Position numbers and translations under genes: made by a program | In this document: positions 5,665 through 6,721 of the stretch, piece after piece | Layout of the letters: every line of letters starts with the position of its first letter | Position numbering within the stretch: the first letter of the stretch is position 1 | Assembly: GCA_964628065.1 (NCBI GenBank) | Contig: CAZVLM010000030.1 | Span: forward strand, 1-6,721 | Direction of reading: 5' to 3' | From: CAIXMG01 sp964628065 | Lineage (GTDB): Bacteria > Patescibacteriota > Minisyncoccia > Phycocordibacterales > UBA1006 | DNA length: 6,721 bases | The notes under the pieces: generated by a model | What the model saw: the letters and a program-made list of their open reading frames with translations, nothing else | The model's database searches: none | Told to the model about the DNA's origin: nothing

Positions 5665-5696
5665 TAGTAAATTAATTTGCCTAATAAATTAGTCTT

Positions 5697-6068
5697 ATGA
5701 TCATACCAGAAACCCTTTTAAAAATCAAGCGCCCAGTCCGGATCCTGGCCGAAAGCCTGATTATGGTCCTTGTTTTAGGCCTTGTTTTTACCCTTGGAAG
5801 GATTTCTACCTTGTCAGCAAAGGCTCAAAATGACCCTGTGGAGGTCGTTTATCCACCGCTCGTAACTACCTCTGTTCCTCATTATAACGAGTCAGGAACC
5901 ACCTCTGCGCCCACCACATGGGCATTTGTCGCATCAAAAACAGGGAAGTCATACTACCCAAATGGGTGCAAATCCCTTGATCGAGTAAAACCTGAAAATA
6001 GGGTATACTTTAATACAGAGAAAGACGCCCAGGATGCCGGTTTAACCAAATCGAGCCTGTGCAAGTAA
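5697..6068 (+). CDS. Exported or membrane-anchored protein with an Ada-like zinc-binding domain
   Basis: A 123-residue protein with an N-terminal hydrophobic segment (about 20-37) followed by LSAKAQN. This could be a signal peptidase I site (Ala41-Lys-Ala43, cut before Gln44) or simply the end of a membrane anchor. A low-complexity Pro/Thr/Ser linker (about 46-74) leads to a C-terminal domain reading FVASKTGKSYYPNGCKSLDR, then VKPENRVYFNTEKDAQDAGLTKSSLC. This pattern, with Tyr-x-x-x-x-Cys and a closing Cys (Cys91 and Cys122), resembles the metal-binding N-domain of Ada. In other bacteria that fold is reused outside DNA repair, for example beside nucleases. Only two Cys are present, so a full four-Cys zinc site is not visible. 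The ATG at 5697 is the only plausible start because an in-frame TAA lies 12 nt upstream. It precedes the CAP-domain gene by 33 nt. Confidence 0.78.
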   Translation: MIIPETLLKIKRPVRILAESLIMVLVLGLVFTLGRISTLSAKAQNDPVEVVYPPLVTTSVPHYNESGTTSAPTTWAFVASKTGKSYYPNGCKSLDRVKPENRVYFNTEKDAQDAGLTKSSLCK

Positions 6069-6089
6069 TACTCGATAAGTAACAACGTT

Positions 6090-6095
6090 TACGAT
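6090..6095 (+). promoter_or_regulatory. Weak -10-like box before the CAP-domain gene
   Basis: TACGAT matches four of six consensus -10 positions and ends 6 nt before the ATG at 6102, the same geometry as other genes here. No -35 box is evident. With only 33 nt between the genes and no terminator, cotranscription with the Ada-like gene is equally possible. Confidence 0.22.
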
Positions 6096-6101
6096 CTTAT
6101 C

Positions 6102-6721
6102 ATGCACTATTTTAAGAAAATTATTGGCGGAGTACTTCTTATCCTGATCGCCATCGGTTTTTTATTCGTGTATAAAAAAGATCGTGCTCGGATTATTGCT
6201 GATCACCAAAAAACAGAATCAGAGCAAGCCGCCGAACAAAAAGTTGCTGGCGCAGAAAAAACAGCTGGGGGAGATACGACCTATTTATTTACGGAAGACG
6301 AAGCGCTTAACAGACTTAAAATAACTCCTGCAAACATTGTCTGGTATTCGAATTACTATCGGAGCAAGCAGGGTCTTGCACCGCTTATCCAACGAAAAGC
6401 ACTTAATAACTCTGCGCAAACCAAAAACATAAGTATGGTTCAGCACCAATACTTTGACCACACACGACCTGGAACCACTGTTAGCTTCGACACATTTATA
6501 GACGAACAAAAATACGAGTTTTTGAAAACAGGAGAAAACCTTGCAATGGGAGATTTTAGTACTAGCAAAGAAGTTGTAGATGCATGGATGAAAAGCCCTG
6601 ACCATAAACGTAACATCATGGATACGGTATATACTGAAATCGGTGTAAACGTCAAAACGGGCGTCTACCAAGGTAGAGAGGTGGTATTTATTACACAACA
6701 CTTTGGTAAGCCTCGAAAAAG
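6102..6721 (+). CDS. Membrane-anchored CAP/SCP domain protein (YkwD-like), incomplete at the window edge
   Basis: The frame is open from the ATG at 6102 to the last base: 206 residues visible and no stop. A signal anchor spans about residues 7-24 (IIGGVLLILIAIGFLFVY), followed by a charged Gln/Ala/Glu linker (about 25-57). The domain from about 65 onward is a bacterial CAP (cysteine-rich secretory protein) domain: IVWYSNYYRSKQGLAPL (79-95), HQYFDHTRPG (115-124) with His120, TGENLAMG (143-150) with Glu145, VVDAWMKSPDHKRNIMD (158-174) with His168, YTEIGVNV (177-184) and VVFITQHFG (194-202). His120, Glu145 and His168 are the expected cavity residues. Bacterial CAP proteins are extracellular and their biochemical role is mostly unknown. 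Only a short C-terminus should be missing. Alternative starts are unlikely, because the ATG gives a well-formed anchor. Confidence 0.9.
   Translation, partial: MHYFKKIIGGVLLILIAIGFLFVYKKDRARIIADHQKTESEQAAEQKVAGAEKTAGGDTTYLFTEDEALNRLKITPANIVWYSNYYRSKQGLAPLIQRKALNNSAQTKNISMVQHQYFDHTRPGTTVSFDTFIDEQKYEFLKTGENLAMGDFSTSKEVVDAWMKSPDHKRNIMDTVYTEIGVNVKTGVYQGREVVFITQHFGKPRK

Noticed and set aside
5361..5675. Open frame of 104 codons on the + strand
   Set aside because: It runs antisense through the whole of rpmA, whose bL27 sequence is unmistakable, and its own translation is not protein-like.
6004..6009. TATACT inside the Ada-like gene as a promoter for the CAP gene
   Set aside because: The bases encode the conserved RVYF residues of the domain, the nearest TTGATC is 21 bp upstream (too far for a -35), and the distance to the next ATG is over 90 nt.
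6285..6701. Open frame of 138 codons on the - strand
   Set aside because: It is antisense to the CAP-domain gene, which carries all conserved CAP motifs in the other direction.
1..6721. Alternative genetic code with TGA as Gly
   Set aside because: No in-frame TGA occurs in any of the recognised genes, and glycine is encoded by GGN throughout. The standard code suffices.
1..6721. CRISPR arrays, tRNA or rRNA genes, insertion sequences, toxin-antitoxin pairs
   Set aside because: I saw no regularly spaced repeats, cloverleaf-like sequence, transposase motifs or recognisable toxin or antitoxin in either strand.

Overview
The window looks like a piece of a Candidate Phyla Radiation (Patescibacteria) genome, most likely a Parcubacteria-type lineage. 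This is inferred from gene content and style and not from any marker phylogeny. The signs are moderate A+T content, compact spacing, several small membrane-anchored proteins of types common in that group (an Ada-like zinc-binding exported protein, a CAP/SCP protein, a DUF4015 putative glycoside hydrolase) and no usable Shine-Dalgarno sequence before any start codon. Eight of the nine visible stop codons are TAA and one is TAG. TGA is neither used as a stop nor found in frame, so the standard bacterial code fits. A run of exactly 100 N (4805-4904) marks an assembly join.

Layout. On the + strand: the tail of a PolB-like 3'-5' exonuclease (1-228), then a DUF1003 membrane protein (254-649). A bidirectional terminator (673-704) separates these from a ClpP-like serine protease on the - strand (707-1297). 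Divergently from it run rsmI (1360-2076) and a DUF4015 putative glycoside hydrolase (2094-3314), closed by a terminator (3319-3346). A small two-helix membrane protein (3378-3659) and an S41/CtpA processing protease with a PDZ domain (3679 into the gap) follow. rplI (bL9) emerges from the gap without its start codon and ends at 5336. It faces rpmA (bL27, 5651-5379, - strand) across a shared bidirectional terminator. A divergent promoter region then leads to an exported Ada-like zinc-binding protein (5697-6068) and a membrane-anchored CAP/SCP protein (6102 to the window edge, incomplete).

How it fits together. Five proteins act, or are anchored, at the cell envelope (DUF4015, the two-helix protein, CtpA, Ada-like, CAP) and DUF1003 is also a membrane protein. 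They are interleaved with translation genes (rsmI, rplI, rpmA). The ClpP-like gene stands apart: opposite strand, its own transcription unit, arginine codon use unlike its neighbours, and no aspartate at the usual third triad position. The strongest global pattern is regulatory. Most genes with free upstream DNA have a -10-like hexamer only 5-9 nt before the start codon, which suggests leaderless or nearly leaderless mRNAs. I see no CRISPR array, tRNA, rRNA, insertion sequence or clear defence system. No intergenic stretch exceeds 300 bases.
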